A stretch of DNA of 64,000 nucleotides from Acinetobacter colistiniresistens (GTDB lineage Bacteria > Pseudomonadota > Gammaproteobacteria > Pseudomonadales > Moraxellaceae), in the NCBI RefSeq assembly GCF_024582815.1, contig NZ_CP102099.1, positions 3,472,001-3,536,000 of the forward strand. The letters are read 5' to 3'. Of the stretch, positions 22,135 to 31,096 are shown piece after piece. Position numbers and translations under genes: made by a program. Numbering within the stretch: the first letter of the stretch is position 1; every line of letters starts with the position of its first letter. The notes under the pieces were generated by a model that was not told the DNA's origin, ran no database searches, and saw only the letters and a list, made by a program, of their open reading frames with translations.

Positions 22135-23400
22135 TTAAAACTGATGTGTATACGTCGTCATGATTCGATTTTCGACAAAATCTGTGCCGGGGTTATTGCC
22201 TGCGCCGTATTGAATATCAGCTCGGATATGTCGCCATTCAAAGCCCAAACCTTTCAGTTTACCTTCTGGTACGGTGTAATTGACGATCACATTCGTCTCA
22301 GTTTCTTTATTATCCTTAAAGCCTTCCCGATAGATTTCACTGCCATTTAAATAACGTAAAGTCAGTTTTAGCCCAGGGATACCCTGCTCTTTAAAGTCAT
22401 AACTATATAAAACATGCCAAGTAAACTCTTTGGCTTTGTAGAAAGCAATTGCAGACCAACTCTGTAAATAAGCTTGCGGTACATAACCGTTCAACAAAGG
22501 AATATTATTCTCACCCATATGTTTTTGCAGACCAGTCAAAATGGTATGCGGTCCATTTTGCACACTGGCTTGCAGACCAATTGACTGGACATCAATATCG
22601 CCAAAATAAGCATCCCCATCTTGTTTATAGTTAAAGTAGCGGGCATCCACTTTAAGCTTGCTTTTGTTGACCGTTTCCGTAAAGGCCACACTCAAATATT
22701 GTTGTTGGTAAATATCTTCAAGCTGCCCAAACCAATAAGACCCAGTCAACTGAGGGGTAAATTGATAATCGAGACCTAGAAAATTCAACCCGTCACTTCT
22801 TTTGTTTGGGTCTGTCGAGTTACCTAAGGTGAATTTTCGATATTCATCATCATCTCGGGCATTCACATGAGTAAAACGCCCTGCTGATACTTTCAAATTT
22901 TTGATGTCCTTACTTTCTAGCATTGCACCCGCGTAAGTGGTGACCAACTGCCGAGAATCATCAATAAACAGTACCGGTGTTTTGGGGAAAAGCTCACCGA
23001 CTTTCAGTTCAGTATTGCGATATTTAAATTTCAAAGTCGCACCTAATTTTAAATAATCGCGCTCCTGTCGACCTTGATGCTGATCATATTTAAATACAGT
23101 ATCCAGACGTTCATCATAGCGATCCGTTAAACGCAGTGCATATTGAAAGCCCATATCCAAACCGACTTGAATCGGTGTATCGGTATAGCCAGATTCAAAG
23201 CGTCCTGTCATCGCCTGAGACCAACTGCCCAGATCTTTATTGGTATTTTCAAAATCGCGTTCTAAGTAGAAATTACGTAGATAAATGCTTTTTTCACTGT
23301 CTTCAAAAAAATCGGCATAAGCCGCATTGATATTAAGACAGCCAAACAATGTGTACAGTGCCACGCGCTGTGCTTTATACAGCGTATCTGGTTTTAACAT
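22135..23400 (-). CDS. OprD-family outer-membrane porin
   Basis: Outer-membrane channel for a small acidic or aromatic solute, 421 residues. The signal peptide ends at AYA before DFFEDSEK. The mature N-terminus (SIYLRNFYLERDFEN) and the sequence LGSWSQAMTGRFESGYTD are typical of the OprD/OccD-OccK group, with DMGFQYALRLTDRYDER and the C-terminal TYTHQF barrel end. It is adjacent to catM and its upstream region carries a CatM-like operator, so a benzoate, muconate or other aromatic-acid porin (compare BenP/BopD-type porins) is likely. It ends in its own terminator. Confidence 0.9.
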   Translation of the reverse strand: MLKPDTLYKAQRVALYTLFGCLNINAAYADFFEDSEKSIYLRNFYLERDFENTNKDLGSWSQAMTGRFESGYTDTPIQVGLDMGFQYALRLTDRYDERLDTVFKYDQHQGRQERDYLKLGATLKFKYRNTELKVGELFPKTPVLFIDDSRQLVTTYAGAMLESKDIKNLKVSAGRFTHVNARDDDEYRKFTLGNSTDPNKRSDGLNFLGLDYQFTPQLTGSYWFGQLEDIYQQQYLSVAFTETVNKSKLKVDARYFNYKQDGDAYFGDIDVQSIGLQASVQNGPHTILTGLQKHMGENNIPLLNGYVPQAYLQSWSAIAFYKAKEFTWHVLYSYDFKEQGIPGLKLTLRYLNGSEIYREGFKDNKETETNVIVNYTVPEGKLKGLGFEWRHIRADIQYGAGNNPGTDFVENRIMTTYTHQF

Positions 23401-23567
23401 GGGAAATCCTTTCCTGAGTATTTGAAATTCTTATTCATTCACGTCATGGGTACATCTGCACTCATCACGTCGACCACGCTTCCCGATACCTTTTAAAAAC
23501 CTGCATAAATTCAGAAAGATATATTTGAGCAAATATTGGTCACGCTTTTATTATTTGAATTATTAAT

Positions 23568-23614
23568 GTAATTTTCCATAGATAATGAAGTATATAGTTA
23601 TACCTTTTAAGTCT
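23568..23614 (-). promoter_or_regulatory. Porin promoter/operator element, shared with the MFS gene and similar to the CatM site
   Basis: Contains GTAATTTTCCATA (23568-23580), then after 9 bases GTAT-N6-ATAC (23590-23603), continuing CTTTTAAGT. The same arrangement with the same spacing occurs upstream of the MFS gene at 48253-48291. The stretch ATACCTTTTAAGT (23600-23612) is also identical to the CatM-type site at 24613-24625. LysR-type control of the porin is inferred; the element reads toward the porin on the minus strand. Confidence 0.65.
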
Positions 23615-23689
23615 GGTTTTAAGCCTTTCACAAACATTAAAAAGCGATCATGATGACCGCTGATAATTAAACTGAGTACTTCGAGTGGC

Positions 23690-24607
<918 letters not shown>

Positions 24608-24612
24608 TTAAT

Positions 24613-24627
24613 ATACCTTTTAAGTAT
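24613..24627 (+). promoter_or_regulatory. CatM/BenM-type operator (ATAC-N7-GTAT)
   Basis: ATACCTTTTAAGTAT matches the established CatM/BenM site 1 consensus ATAC-N7-GTAT exactly. It overlaps the catM leader and lies 85 bases upstream of catB, the expected place for activation of catB and repression of catM. A further half-site ATAC occurs at 24634-24637. Confidence 0.85.
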
Positions 24628-24711
24628 CTAAAAATACCAAATTCAGCCTAGTTCTAAATATTACATTAATTTAGGGTATGTAAATAGCTCAGGATCAAAG
24701 AAATACCCAAG

Positions 24712-25821
24712 ATGTATAAATCCATAGAAACCCTACTTGTCGAGATTCCAACCATCCGCCCACATAAGATGGCGGTTGCAACTATGCAAACCCAAACCTT
24801 GGTTCTCATTAAAGTGACAACAGAGGATGGTTTAATTGGTTGGGGTGAAGCAACGACCATTGGCGGTTTGGGTTATGGCGATGAAAGTCCTGAAAGTGTC
24901 AAAACCAATATCGAGCATTACTTTTCGCCATTGTTAAAAAGCTTGGGCAGTTTTAATGTGGCTCAGACCCTACAGGCCATTCAACACAGCATCAATGGGA
25001 ACCGTTTTGCCAAATGTGCCATTCAAACAGCGCTACTGGATATTCAGGCGCAACGTTTAGGTTTACCGCTCAGTGAAGTATTAGGTGGGCGCCTACGTGA
25101 TAGTGTCCCTGTACTTTGGGTTTTAGCCTCTGGCAATACTGAAAAGGACATTGCTGAAGCAGAAAAAATGATCGCGTTAAAACGCCACAATGTGTTCAAG
25201 CTCAAAATCGGTTCCCGCCCAGTTGAGCAGGATGTTGAACATGTACTGGCAATTAAACAAGCCTTAGGCACAGAGGTTTCGATTCGTGTCGATGTCAACC
25301 GTGCATGGTCTGAATTAAATGCGATTAAAGGGATTCAAATGCTTCAGGATGGTGGAGTCGATCTGATCGAGCAACCGTGTGCAATTCACAATATTGATGC
25401 CATGCAACGCCTGACGCGCAAGTTCGATATTGCCATTATGGCGGATGAATCTTTAACCGGTCCGCAAAGTGCGTATCAACTGGCAAAAAGCAATGCCGCC
25501 TCAGTGTTTGCAGTAAAAATTGCCCAATCAGGCGGTCTGATTGAAGCCTGTGAAGTCGGAAAAATTGCCAATCTGGCAGGGATCGATCTTTACGGTGGCA
25601 CCATGTTAGAAGGTCCAGTTGGCACCATCGCTTCCGCACATGCCTTCTCTACCTTTAGCAATTTAGCCGCTGGCACGGAACTGTTTGGTCCACTGTTACT
25701 CACGGAAGAAATTTTAAAAACACCGCTTCAATATGGCAATTTTGAACTCAAAATTCCAACTGGTCCGGGTCTCGGTATTGAACTGGATGAAGACAAAATC
25801 GACAAGCTGCGTCGTCAATAA
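24712..25821 (+). CDS. catB: Muconate cycloisomerase I
   Basis: Converts cis,cis-muconate to muconolactone in the catechol branch of the beta-ketoadipate pathway. It has 369 residues (ADP1 CatB about 370). The enolase-superfamily residues are visible: KLKIG (second Lys of the KxK motif), metal ligands in VDVNRAW, LIEQPC and MADESLTG, and the second-barrel-side Lys in FAVKIAQSGG. It starts the cat transcript, divergent from catM. catC follows after 14 bases. Confidence 0.96.
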   Translation: MYKSIETLLVEIPTIRPHKMAVATMQTQTLVLIKVTTEDGLIGWGEATTIGGLGYGDESPESVKTNIEHYFSPLLKSLGSFNVAQTLQAIQHSINGNRFAKCAIQTALLDIQAQRLGLPLSEVLGGRLRDSVPVLWVLASGNTEKDIAEAEKMIALKRHNVFKLKIGSRPVEQDVEHVLAIKQALGTEVSIRVDVNRAWSELNAIKGIQMLQDGGVDLIEQPCAIHNIDAMQRLTRKFDIAIMADESLTGPQSAYQLAKSNAASVFAVKIAQSGGLIEACEVGKIANLAGIDLYGGTMLEGPVGTIASAHAFSTFSNLAAGTELFGPLLLTEEILKTPLQYGNFELKIPTGPGLGIELDEDKIDKLRRQ

Positions 25822-25835
25822 TTCAAGGAGTTGCC

Positions 25836-26126
25836 ATGCTTTTTCATGTACGAATGGATGTAAATATCCCGCTCGATATGCCAGTTGAACAGGCCAATCA
25901 AATTAAAGCTGTTGAAAAGGCCTATTCACAAGATTTACAGCGTCAAGGCAAATGGCGTCATATCTGGCGCATCACCGGACAATACTCAAATATCAGTATC
26001 TTTGATGTGGACAGCAATGAAGAACTGCACAATATTTTACAGGGATTACCGTTATATCCCTATATGAAGATTGAAGTGATGGCGATGAATCGTCATCCAT
26101 CAGCCATCCGCGAAGACGATAGCTAA
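25836..26126 (+). CDS. catC: Muconolactone delta-isomerase
   Basis: Isomerises muconolactone to beta-ketoadipate enol-lactone. It has 96 residues, the normal size of this small decameric enzyme. The N-terminus MLFHVRMDVNIPLDMP and the pattern WRHIWRITGQYSNISIFDV followed by LPLYPYMKIEVMAMNRHPSA are characteristic. AAGGAG ribosome-binding site before ATG 25836. It is second in the catB-C-A unit. Confidence 0.96.
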   Translation: MLFHVRMDVNIPLDMPVEQANQIKAVEKAYSQDLQRQGKWRHIWRITGQYSNISIFDVDSNEELHNILQGLPLYPYMKIEVMAMNRHPSAIREDDS

Positions 26127-26228
26127 AGATCACAACAGAATTTGAACAAGGAATGTGGCAAGCCAAGCAAGCAGCAAAACAGCAAGTCTGCGAGCCACCA
26201 AAAATTATCATACTTCAGGAGATTATGT

Positions 26229-27149
26229 ATGAACCGTCAAGAAATCGATGCACTGGTTAAAAAAATGAATGTGGATACTGCGACAGGTGAAGTCAATCCA
26301 CGTGTACAACAAATTGTGGTTCGTCTACTCGGTGATCTGTTTCAGGCGATAGAAGATTTGGACATCTCGCAAAGCGAACTGTGGAAAGGTCTGGAATACT
26401 TTACCGATGCAGGCCAAGCCAATGAACTCGGTTTATTGGCAGCAGGCTTAGGTCTTGAGCATTATCTAGATTTACGTGCCGATGAAGCAGATGCCAAAGC
26501 AGGTATTACGGGTGGAACTCCACGTACCATTGAAGGTCCACTCTATGTGGCTGGTGCCCCAGAATCTGTCGGTTTTGCCCGTATGGATGACGGTTCTGAA
26601 TCGGACAAAGTCGATACCTTATTCATCGAAGGAACGGTCACTGATTCTGAAGGTAATATTATCGAAGGTGCTAAAGTCGAAGTTTGGCATGCCAACAGCT
26701 TAGGTAACTATTCATTCTTTGATAAGTCCCAATCTGACTTTAACTTACGCCGTACCATTTTATCGGATGCCGATGGTCACTATGTGGCACAAACGACCAT
26801 GCCTGTGGGCTATGGCTGCCCACCTGAAGGGACTACTCAAGCAGTGCTGAACTTGCTCGGCCGTCATGGTAACCGCCCTTCTCATGTGCACTATTTTGTT
26901 TCTGCACCAGGCTATCGCAAATTAACTACGCAGTTCAATATCGAAGGTGATCAATACCTGTGGGATGACTTTGCCTTTGCAACACGTGAAGGCTTGGTCG
27001 CAACTGCAGTTGATGTGACTGATGAAGCTGAACTTGCTCGTCGTGGTGTGAATAAACCATTCAAACACATTACGTTTAATGTGGAATTGGTGAAGGAAAA
27101 AACAGGTGCACCAAGCACTGAAGTTGACCGTCGTCGTGTCGGTGCTTAA
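26229..27149 (+). CDS. catA: Catechol 1,2-dioxygenase (intradiol)
   Basis: Fe(III) intradiol ring cleavage of catechol to cis,cis-muconate. From ATG 26229 (AGGAG site 7 bases upstream) it is 306 residues; an upstream in-frame extension to 26142 has no family similarity. It has the N-terminal dimerisation helices, then the iron ligands: Tyr in LGNYSFFDKS, Tyr in PVGYGCPPEG, and both His in RPSHVHYFVSAPG. It sits 100 bases after catC, so gene order here is catB-C-A as in pseudomonads. In A. baylyi ADP1 catA stands apart from catBCIJFD. A strong terminator follows. Confidence 0.96.
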   Translation: MNRQEIDALVKKMNVDTATGEVNPRVQQIVVRLLGDLFQAIEDLDISQSELWKGLEYFTDAGQANELGLLAAGLGLEHYLDLRADEADAKAGITGGTPRTIEGPLYVAGAPESVGFARMDDGSESDKVDTLFIEGTVTDSEGNIIEGAKVEVWHANSLGNYSFFDKSQSDFNLRRTILSDADGHYVAQTTMPVGYGCPPEGTTQAVLNLLGRHGNRPSHVHYFVSAPGYRKLTTQFNIEGDQYLWDDFAFATREGLVATAVDVTDEAELARRGVNKPFKHITFNVELVKEKTGAPSTEVDRRRVGA

Positions 27150-27161
27150 CTTCCCAAAATC

Positions 27162-27193
27162 ACTGTGAGCTAGACCTTAGCTCACAGTTTTTA
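27162..27193 (+). terminator. Rho-independent terminator after catA
   Basis: ACTGTGAGCTA and TAGCTCACAGT form a perfect 11-bp stem with loop GACCT, followed by T5. It should separate catB-C-A from catI-J or at least reduce read-through. Confidence 0.9.
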
Positions 27194-27242
27194 AATTTCT
27201 ATGCATACCCGTTTATACAGCAATCTGTATGTATAGAAATTT
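27193..27242 (+). repeat. Second inverted repeat between catA and catI
   Basis: AAATTTCTATGCATAC (27193-27208) pairs with GTATGTATAGAAATTT (27227-27242) with one G-T-type mismatch; loop 18 bases. The right arm overlaps a separate perfect palindrome ATACAG-CAAT-CTGTAT (27215-27230). It could be an operator for a catI promoter or a leader hairpin; catI starts 26 bases downstream. Confidence 0.55.
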
Positions 27243-27268
27243 GAAAACATGGATAAAAGGTTGGCCTT

Positions 27269-27958
27269 ATGATTGATAAAAGCACGCTCTCATTGACTGA
27301 GGCACTGTCACAGATTAAGGATGGCGCCACCATCATGATTGGGGGCTTTGGCACCGCAGGACAACCCGCTGAATTGATTGATGGATTAATCGAACTTGGC
27401 ATCAAGGACTTGGTCATCGTCAATAACAATGCTGGTAATGGTGATTATGGCTTGGCCAAACTGCTTAAAACAGGTGCAGTACGCAAAATCATCTGTTCCT
27501 TCCCACGTCAGTCTGACTCTTGGGTATTCGATGAGCTGTATCGTGCTGGCAAGATTGAACTGGAACTGGTGCCGCAAGGCAATCTGGCCTGTCGCATTCA
27601 AGCTGCGGGGATGGGCTTAGGTGCTGTGTTTACCCCAACAGGTTTTGGAACCCTCTTGGCGGAAGGCAAAGAAACCCGTCATATCGACGGTAAAGACTAT
27701 GTGCTTGAGTATCCGATCAAAGCTGATTTTGCCTTGATTAAAGCCCATCAGGGCGACCGCTGGGGCAATCTGGTCTACAACAAATCTGCACGTAACTTTG
27801 GCCCGATCATGGCGATGGCGGCGGATGTCACCATTGCTCAAGTGTCTGAATTGGTCGAACTGGGTCAGCTTGATCCTGAACAGATCATTACCCCGGGGAT
27901 TTTTGTACAGCATGTGGTCGCTGTCGATGCAGCCAATGGCACAGGAGCAGAACAATGA
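27269..27958 (+). CDS. catI: 3-oxoadipate CoA-transferase subunit A
   Basis: Alpha subunit of the succinyl-CoA:3-oxoadipate CoA-transferase that activates beta-ketoadipate. It has 229 residues. The family I CoA-transferase signature region is MIGGFGTAGQPAELIDGL, with NNNAGNGDYGLAKLL. The ATG of catJ overlaps its last codon/stop (ATGA), so the two subunits are made in equal amounts. Named catI rather than pcaI from position in the cat cluster. Confidence 0.94.
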   Translation: MIDKSTLSLTEALSQIKDGATIMIGGFGTAGQPAELIDGLIELGIKDLVIVNNNAGNGDYGLAKLLKTGAVRKIICSFPRQSDSWVFDELYRAGKIELELVPQGNLACRIQAAGMGLGAVFTPTGFGTLLAEGKETRHIDGKDYVLEYPIKADFALIKAHQGDRWGNLVYNKSARNFGPIMAMAADVTIAQVSELVELGQLDPEQIITPGIFVQHVVAVDAANGTGAEQ

Positions 27959-28608
27959 GCTATCAAAAACTAAGCCGTGACCAGATTGCTGAACGTGTGG
28001 CACAAGATATTCCCGATGGCGCTTATGTCAATCTCGGTATTGGCCTGCCGACCAAGATTTCAAATTATCTTCCTGCAGATAAAGATGTATTCCTGCATTC
28101 GGAAAATGGCTTGCTGGCATTTGGGCCACCGCCTGCCAAAGGTGAAGAAGACCCTGAGTTAATCAATGCGGGTAAGGAATATGTCACCATGCTAACCGGT
28201 GGCAGTTTTTTCCATCATGGTGATTCCTTTGCCATGATGCGCGGTGGTCATTTGGATATTGCAGTACTCGGTGCTTTCCAAGTGGCAGCCAATGGTGATC
28301 TCGCCAACTGGCATACTGGTACAGCAGATGCGATTCCTGCGGTGGGTGGTGCCATGGATCTCGCGGTCGGTGCCAAGAAAGTATTTATCACCACTGATCA
28401 CAACACCAAGCAAGGTGAACCGAAGATTGTTGAAACTCTTTCATATCCTGCAACAGGCTTGAAATGTGTCGATCGTATTTATACCGACCTGTGTGTGATT
28501 GATGTGACCACAGAAGGTTTAAAAGTGATTGAGAAAGTAGACGGTTTGAGCTTTGAGGAGTTACAGGCATTGACGGGTGCTCAGTTGATTGATGCGACTG
28601 ATCCATAA
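27955..28608 (+). CDS. catJ: 3-oxoadipate CoA-transferase subunit B
   Basis: Beta subunit of the same CoA-transferase, 217 residues. The catalytic glutamate lies in HSENGLLAFGPPP, and GLPTKISNYLP with GGAMDLAVGAKKVF are family blocks. It is translationally coupled to catI through a four-base overlap. The gene is followed by 422 bases with a mirror-symmetric hairpin element before catF. Confidence 0.94.
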   Translation: MSYQKLSRDQIAERVAQDIPDGAYVNLGIGLPTKISNYLPADKDVFLHSENGLLAFGPPPAKGEEDPELINAGKEYVTMLTGGSFFHHGDSFAMMRGGHLDIAVLGAFQVAANGDLANWHTGTADAIPAVGGAMDLAVGAKKVFITTDHNTKQGEPKIVETLSYPATGLKCVDRIYTDLCVIDVTTEGLKVIEKVDGLSFEELQALTGAQLIDATDP

Positions 28609-28653
28609 ACCTGCACTGCTGCAAAACGTTTCCCGTAATTGACTATCGTGACA

Positions 28654-28972
28654 GGCGACATGGATGTCGCCCGTTGAACAGGGAGGCAAGGAAGCCTCCT
28701 CTGTTCAACAAAGATTTTTGGTTACTTTTTTAAAAAAGTGACGAAAACGAGCTGTTGGTATGGAATTAAATGCATTAAGACTCCGTCATAGCTAGTTCTT
28801 ATTAATTAATGGCGAGTGCTACTACCGCCATTGCCCGTATATGAAAGTGGTTTTCGAAACTCGTTTGTATAGGCAATACCTTACTTTTGAAAGGTCAAAA
28901 GTAACAAAAACCTTTGTTACTCAGACACAACCTCCCTGTTGTGCTGAGTAACGAGGCGACATCCATGTCGCC
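28654..28972. repeat. Mirror-symmetric multi-hairpin element (about 320 bp, long imperfect terminal inverted repeats)
   Basis: Six stems in symmetric order: 18-bp palindrome GGCGACATGGATGTCGCC (28654-28671); long hairpin with arms GTTGAACAG/CTGTTCAAC (28673-28709); GTTACTTTTTTAAAAAAGTGAC (28721-28742); an unpaired centre; TTACTTTTGA-AAGG-TCAAAAGTAA (28881-28904); long hairpin with arms GTTACTCAG/CTGAGTAAC (28916-28952); and 18-bp palindrome GGCGACATCCATGTCGCC (28955-28972). Read inward from each end, the first 90 or so bases are related, including AACAAAGRTTTTTG. It is non-coding and looks like a MITE-like or composite palindromic repeat between catJ and catF. Confidence 0.75.
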
Positions 28973-29030
28973 ACCGCGAAATACCTAAGGAGAATGGCTG
29001 AAAGGCCCGAAGTAAAGGACAAGATTCAAA

Positions 29031-30245
29031 ATGAAAAACGCTTATATCATCGATGCCATCCGTACCCCATTCGGTCGTTATGCTGGCGGATTAGCTCCAG
29101 TACGTGCTGACGACTTGGGAGCCATTCCAATTCAGGCTCTGATGCAACGCAACCCAAGTGTCGATTGGCAACACGTCGATGATGTGATCTATGGCTGTGC
29201 CAATCAGGCAGGTGAAGACAACCGTAATGTCGGACGTATGTCAGCGTTATTAGCAGGTTTGCCTTATCAAGTACCCGCCACCACAGTGAACCGTTTATGT
29301 GGTTCATCATTAGATGCGATTGCGATGGCTGCCCGTGCCATTAAAGCCAATGAAGCGGATTTAATCATTGCAGGCGGTGTGGAAAGTATGAGCCGTGCAC
29401 CCTATGTGATGGGTAAATCGGATAGTGCCTTTGGCCGTAGTCAAAAGATTGAAGACACCACCATGGGCTGGCGTTTTATCAATCCAAAACTCAAAGAAAT
29501 GTATGGTGTCGACAGCATGCCGCAAACCGCGGAAAACGTGGCGGAACAGTACAATATCGATCGTGCCGATCAAGACCAATTTGCCCTCAACAGCCAACAA
29601 CGTACTGCAACCGCACAAGCCAAAGGTTTCTTCAGCAATGAAATCGTGCCTGTCAGTATTCCACAGCGTAAAGGTGATGCAGTTGTGGTGGATGCGGATG
29701 AGCATCCACGTGCATCAACCACGTTAGAAGCACTAACTAAACTTAAGGGTGTGGTTAAAGCTGAAGGTACCGTCACGGCGGGTAATGCCTCTGGGATTAA
29801 TGATGGTGCAGTCGCTGTATTGATTGCTTCGGACGAAGCGGTGGAAAAATACCAGCTCAAAGCACGTGCCAAAATCATTGCTGCGACTACAGTTGGTGTT
29901 GAACCACGGATTATGGGTTTTGCACCTGCGCCTGCCATTAAGAAATTACTGAAACAGGCCAATCTCAAGCTAGAACAAATGGACGTGATTGAACTAAACG
30001 AAGCTTTTGCGGCACAAGCTTTAGCCGTCACTCGTGATTTAGGCTTGAGTGATGATGATGCACGAATTAATCCGAATGGTGGTGCGATTGCTTTAGGTCA
30101 TCCTTTAGGTGCCTCAGGTGCGCGTTTGGTGACAACGGCCTTGAATCAGCTTGAACAGATCAAGGGACGTTATGCTTTATGTTCAATGTGCATTGGTGTT
30201 GGTCAAGGCATTGCGCTGATTATTGAACGTATCGAACAGAATTAA
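29031..30245 (+). CDS. catF: Beta-ketoadipyl-CoA thiolase
   Basis: Cleaves beta-ketoadipyl-CoA to succinyl-CoA and acetyl-CoA. It has 404 residues. Thiolase landmarks are the nucleophile Cys in VNRLCGSSLDAI, GGAIALGHPLGASGAR, and the second Cys in CSMCIGVGQG. The N-terminus YIIDAIRTPFGRYAGGLAPV is the usual PcaF/CatF form. It follows the hairpin element by 58 bases and precedes catD by 10 bases. The long reading frames opposite it on the minus strand are shadows. Confidence 0.95.
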   Translation: MKNAYIIDAIRTPFGRYAGGLAPVRADDLGAIPIQALMQRNPSVDWQHVDDVIYGCANQAGEDNRNVGRMSALLAGLPYQVPATTVNRLCGSSLDAIAMAARAIKANEADLIIAGGVESMSRAPYVMGKSDSAFGRSQKIEDTTMGWRFINPKLKEMYGVDSMPQTAENVAEQYNIDRADQDQFALNSQQRTATAQAKGFFSNEIVPVSIPQRKGDAVVVDADEHPRASTTLEALTKLKGVVKAEGTVTAGNASGINDGAVAVLIASDEAVEKYQLKARAKIIAATTVGVEPRIMGFAPAPAIKKLLKQANLKLEQMDVIELNEAFAAQALAVTRDLGLSDDDARINPNGGAIALGHPLGASGARLVTTALNQLEQIKGRYALCSMCIGVGQGIALIIERIEQN

Positions 30246-30255
30246 GGAATAGTGA

Positions 30256-31035
30256 ATGTCAGTTTTTCAATCCACCGATGCACAGATCAACTATCAAAGC
30301 TTTGGCGATCCCAGCTCCCCTGCACTAGTGTTTTCCAACTCTTTAGGCACCAACTATGGCATGTGGCAAAAGCAGTTCAATTATTTTAAAGAGCACTTTT
30401 ATGTGATTTGTTATGACACACGCGGTCATGGATCTTCATCGACACCGCAAGGTTCTTATACCCTGCAACAATTAGGTGAAGATGTCATTCGCCTGCTCGA
30501 TCATTTAAAGATTGAAAAAGCCAATTTCTGTGGTATTTCTATGGGGGGAATAACGGGTCAATGGCTAGCGATCCATTATCCAGAACGTTTTCTGCGTGTG
30601 GTTGTGAGTAATACCGCTGCAAAAATTGGACAGGAACAAGCATGGCTGGATCGTGCCCAACTGGTTCGAAAGCAGGGTTTGGTTCCAATCGCCACCACAG
30701 CGGCTTCACGCTGGTTTACAGATCCCTTTATCCAAAGCCACCCTGCAATTGTCAATCACCTGTGTAACGACTTAAGTGCTGGCAGCGCAGAGGGTTATGC
30801 CAGTTGTTGTGAGGCTTTGGCTAAAGCGGATGTCCGTGAGCAACTCAAAGATATCCACATTCCTGTTTTGGTGATTGCAGCAACTCAAGACCCAGTCACT
30901 ACAGTGGCGGATGGACAATTTATGCAACAACAGATACCACAATCGCAACTGGTCGAAATAGATGCTTCGCATATTTCAAATATTGAGCAGGCTGAAACCT
31001 TCAATCATATTTTAAAAGACTTTCTGATTGACTAG
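30256..31035 (+). CDS. catD: 3-oxoadipate enol-lactonase
   Basis: Hydrolyses beta-ketoadipate enol-lactone to beta-ketoadipate. It has 259 residues with an alpha/beta-hydrolase fold: oxyanion region NSLGTNYGMW, nucleophile elbow GISMGG, catalytic Asp in ATQDPVTT and His in DASHISNIEQ. It is the last cat gene and ends in a strong bidirectional terminator. The C-terminal carboxymuconolactone-decarboxylase fusion seen in PcaL proteins is absent. Confidence 0.94.
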   Translation: MSVFQSTDAQINYQSFGDPSSPALVFSNSLGTNYGMWQKQFNYFKEHFYVICYDTRGHGSSSTPQGSYTLQQLGEDVIRLLDHLKIEKANFCGISMGGITGQWLAIHYPERFLRVVVSNTAAKIGQEQAWLDRAQLVRKQGLVPIATTAASRWFTDPFIQSHPAIVNHLCNDLSAGSAEGYASCCEALAKADVREQLKDIHIPVLVIAATQDPVTTVADGQFMQQQIPQSQLVEIDASHISNIEQAETFNHILKDFLID

Positions 31036-31053
31036 CGGATATAGTCAATCATT

Positions 31054-31081
31054 AAAAAATGGCCATTTCAGGCCATTTTTT
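31054..31081. terminator. Bidirectional rho-independent terminator
   Basis: AAAAAATGGCC - ATTTCA - GGCCATTTTTT: perfect 11-bp stem with A and T tracts on both sides, between convergent catD and the aldehyde dehydrogenase gene. Confidence 0.92.
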
Positions 31082-31096
31082 AGATCTTATATAAAG

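Noticed and set aside
26142..26228. Upstream extension of catA
   Set aside because: A strong AGGAG site and the family N-terminus place the start at 26229.
27617..28003. 128-codon minus-strand frame opposite catI/catJ
   Set aside because: Antisense shadow of the well-supported CoA-transferase genes.
29361..30031. Long open frames on the minus strand opposite catF
   Set aside because: They mirror the codon pattern of catF, have no ribosome-binding site and no family-like motifs; catF on the plus strand is certain.
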